This document shows positions 63,251 through 64,000 of a DNA stretch of 64,000 nucleotides, piece after piece; position 1 is the stretch's first letter, and each line of letters starts with the position of its first letter. Under the pieces are notes generated by a model, which worked only from the letters and a program-made list of their open reading frames with translations, did no database searches and was not told where the DNA came from. The stretch spans positions 47,708-111,707 of the forward strand of contig NZ_NRRD01000009.1 in the NCBI RefSeq assembly GCF_020023995.1. The letters are read 5' to 3'. Position numbers and translations under genes: made by a program. Origin of the DNA: Rhodobacter sp. TJ_12. Lineage in GTDB: Bacteria > Pseudomonadota > Alphaproteobacteria > Rhodobacterales > Rhodobacteraceae.

Positions 63251-64000
63251 ATGCGCATGGATCGGGCGGAACGGATCGGCACCTGGGTTTCGGCGGCGCT
63301 GCATATTGCGGTGATCGCTTGGGCCGTGATTGGCACATCGTTGATCAAGCCCAAACCCACAGAGCCGGTAGAGATTACGCCTGCCGGGATGATTTCGGAG
63401 GCGGAATTCGCCGCCCTGCAGGCCGCTGCCCCGGCCCCGGGCGCTGCGCCCGCGCAACCCGAAACCACGCCCGAGGCCGACATTGCCCCCGATGCGCCTC
63501 TGCCCGAGGCCGTGCCGGAAACCCCGCCCGCGCCCGAACCGCCGCCCGCTCCCGAGGCGGACCCGGCCCCCGATATGACCGACCTGACCACCCCCGCGCC
63601 GCCCACCGAGGTGACGGAGGTGCCGCCCTCGATGATGCCGCCGGTGCAAGAGCCGCAAGATACCGAAGCGCCGGAATTTTCGCCGCGTCCGCGGCCGAAA
63701 CCGGCAAGCCGTGTGGCTCCCACGCCGTCCGAGGCGCCCGAGCCTGATGCGCGAGTCTCGCCCACCGCAGTGGCGGAAACCCGCCCCGACCCCGAGGCCG
63801 AACCCGATACGCCGCAAGAAGAGCCGACCGAAGAGGCGGCGCCGCCCGAAGCCACGACCGAGATCGTGACCGAGGCGACCGAGACAGAGAAACGCGCCAC
63901 CACCTCTGCGCCGCGCACTTCGCCGCGTCCGCGGGCCAAACCGCCGGTGCCGCGCCCCGCGCCGGTGGAAACCGCGCGCCCGGCCCCGACGACCCCGGCC
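63251..64000 (+). CDS. tolA: Tol-Pal system protein TolA, 5' part
   Basis: The first 250 residues of TolA; the gene runs off the window edge. One N-terminal membrane helix (about 12-30) is followed by a Pro/Ala/Glu-rich periplasmic stretch that spans the periplasm. This replaces the Lys/Ala-rich helix of enterobacteria, which is normal for this group. TolA links the TolQR motor to TolB/Pal. TGAGG precedes ATG 63251 by 6 nt. Confidence 0.87.
   Translation, partial: MRMDRAERIGTWVSAALHIAVIAWAVIGTSLIKPKPTEPVEITPAGMISEAEFAALQAAAPAPGAAPAQPETTPEADIAPDAPLPEAVPETPPAPEPPPAPEADPAPDMTDLTTPAPPTEVTEVPPSMMPPVQEPQDTEAPEFSPRPRPKPASRVAPTPSEAPEPDARVSPTAVAETRPDPEAEPDTPQEEPTEEAAPPEATTEIVTEATETEKRATTSAPRTSPRPRAKPPVPRPAPVETARPAPTTPA

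Noticed and set aside
63098..63939. Gly/Ser/Arg-rich open frames on the minus strand
   Set aside because: Reverse frames of the Pro/Ala/Glu-rich TolA region.

Overview
The window is about 64 kb of GC-rich, densely packed bacterial chromosome that reads as one coherent genome. The gene set points to a member of the Rhodobacterales (Rhodobacter/Cereibacter-like Alphaproteobacteria). The markers are an 8-vinyl reductase of the bacteriochlorophyll pathway (bciA), both signature enzymes of the ethylmalonyl-CoA pathway (ccr, ecm), the tripartite biotin transporter bioMNY, phosphatidylcholine synthase (pcs), a DUF1127 mini-protein, a TRAP transporter and TolQRA. No rRNA, tRNA, CRISPR array, prophage or insertion sequence was recognised. 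Coding is almost continuous, with many 1-4 bp stop/start overlaps.

Layout. 1-1.4 kb: end of a TRAP transporter. 1.6-2.6 kb: bciA. 2.7-5.7 kb: an operon msrB - dipZ-like - msrA for periplasmic methionine sulfoxide repair. 5.8-9.7 kb: two paralogous cytochromes P450 on either side of a divergent CRP/FNR-family regulator. 9.7-13.1 kb: cydDC (minus strand). 13.2-15.1 kb: bioMNY. 15.3-17.9 kb: a three-gene glycolipid-like module (LpxH-like phosphoesterase and two glycosyltransferases). 17.9-19.2 kb: an orphan ROK repressor. 19.3-23.3 kb: ccr and ecm, divergent, with a small exported protein between them. 23.4-26.9 kb: a RecD-like helicase, a stand-alone RAM domain and a TIGR02186/TauE pair. 27-32.4 kb: a BMP-type nucleoside ABC transporter with purine nucleoside phosphorylase. 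32.6-35.6 kb: rimI-tsaB-nfu, a universal stress protein and a class IV aminotransferase. 35.8-39.4 kb: a sugar-nucleotide and initiating-transferase trio. 39.4-45.5 kb: truA, ycjX/ycjF-like genes, a group III truncated haemoglobin and ruvCAB. 45.5-52.2 kb: a DUF1127 protein, prmA, priA, a transaldolase/FSA-type aldolase, DUF484 and xerC. 52.3-54.5 kb: a calsymin-like EF-hand protein, a small companion protein and pcs. 54.6-64 kb: ileS, glpD-glpK, an unknown gene, ybgC-tolQ-tolR and the beginning of tolA, which runs off the end.

How the parts work together. Several units concern oxygen and redox: thioredoxin-linked Met-sulfoxide repair, P450s under what look like CRP/FNR-type operators, CydDC and a truncated haemoglobin. 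Others concern C2/C3 carbon (ccr and ecm, which depends on coenzyme B12; the carboxylases of the wider pathway need biotin, which bioMNY imports), nucleoside salvage (BMP transporter with PNP) and the envelope (pcs, TolQRA, glycosyltransferases, undecaprenyl-phosphate sugar transferase).

The strongest leads for new biology are five. First, a methionine-rich repeat linker sits inside the DipZ-like protein that lies between MsrB and MsrA. Second, the P450-regulator-P450 island has two different CRP/FNR-type dyads in its promoters. Third, an 11-bp motif is shared by the ccr and ecm promoters. Fourth, a duplicated four-EF-hand protein without a signal peptide lies beside a small protein with echoing helices. 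Fifth, an SDR / PglC-like / PglF-like trio may make undecaprenyl-PP-linked 6-deoxyhexosamine. All functional assignments rest on reading motifs by eye; no similarity search was run.
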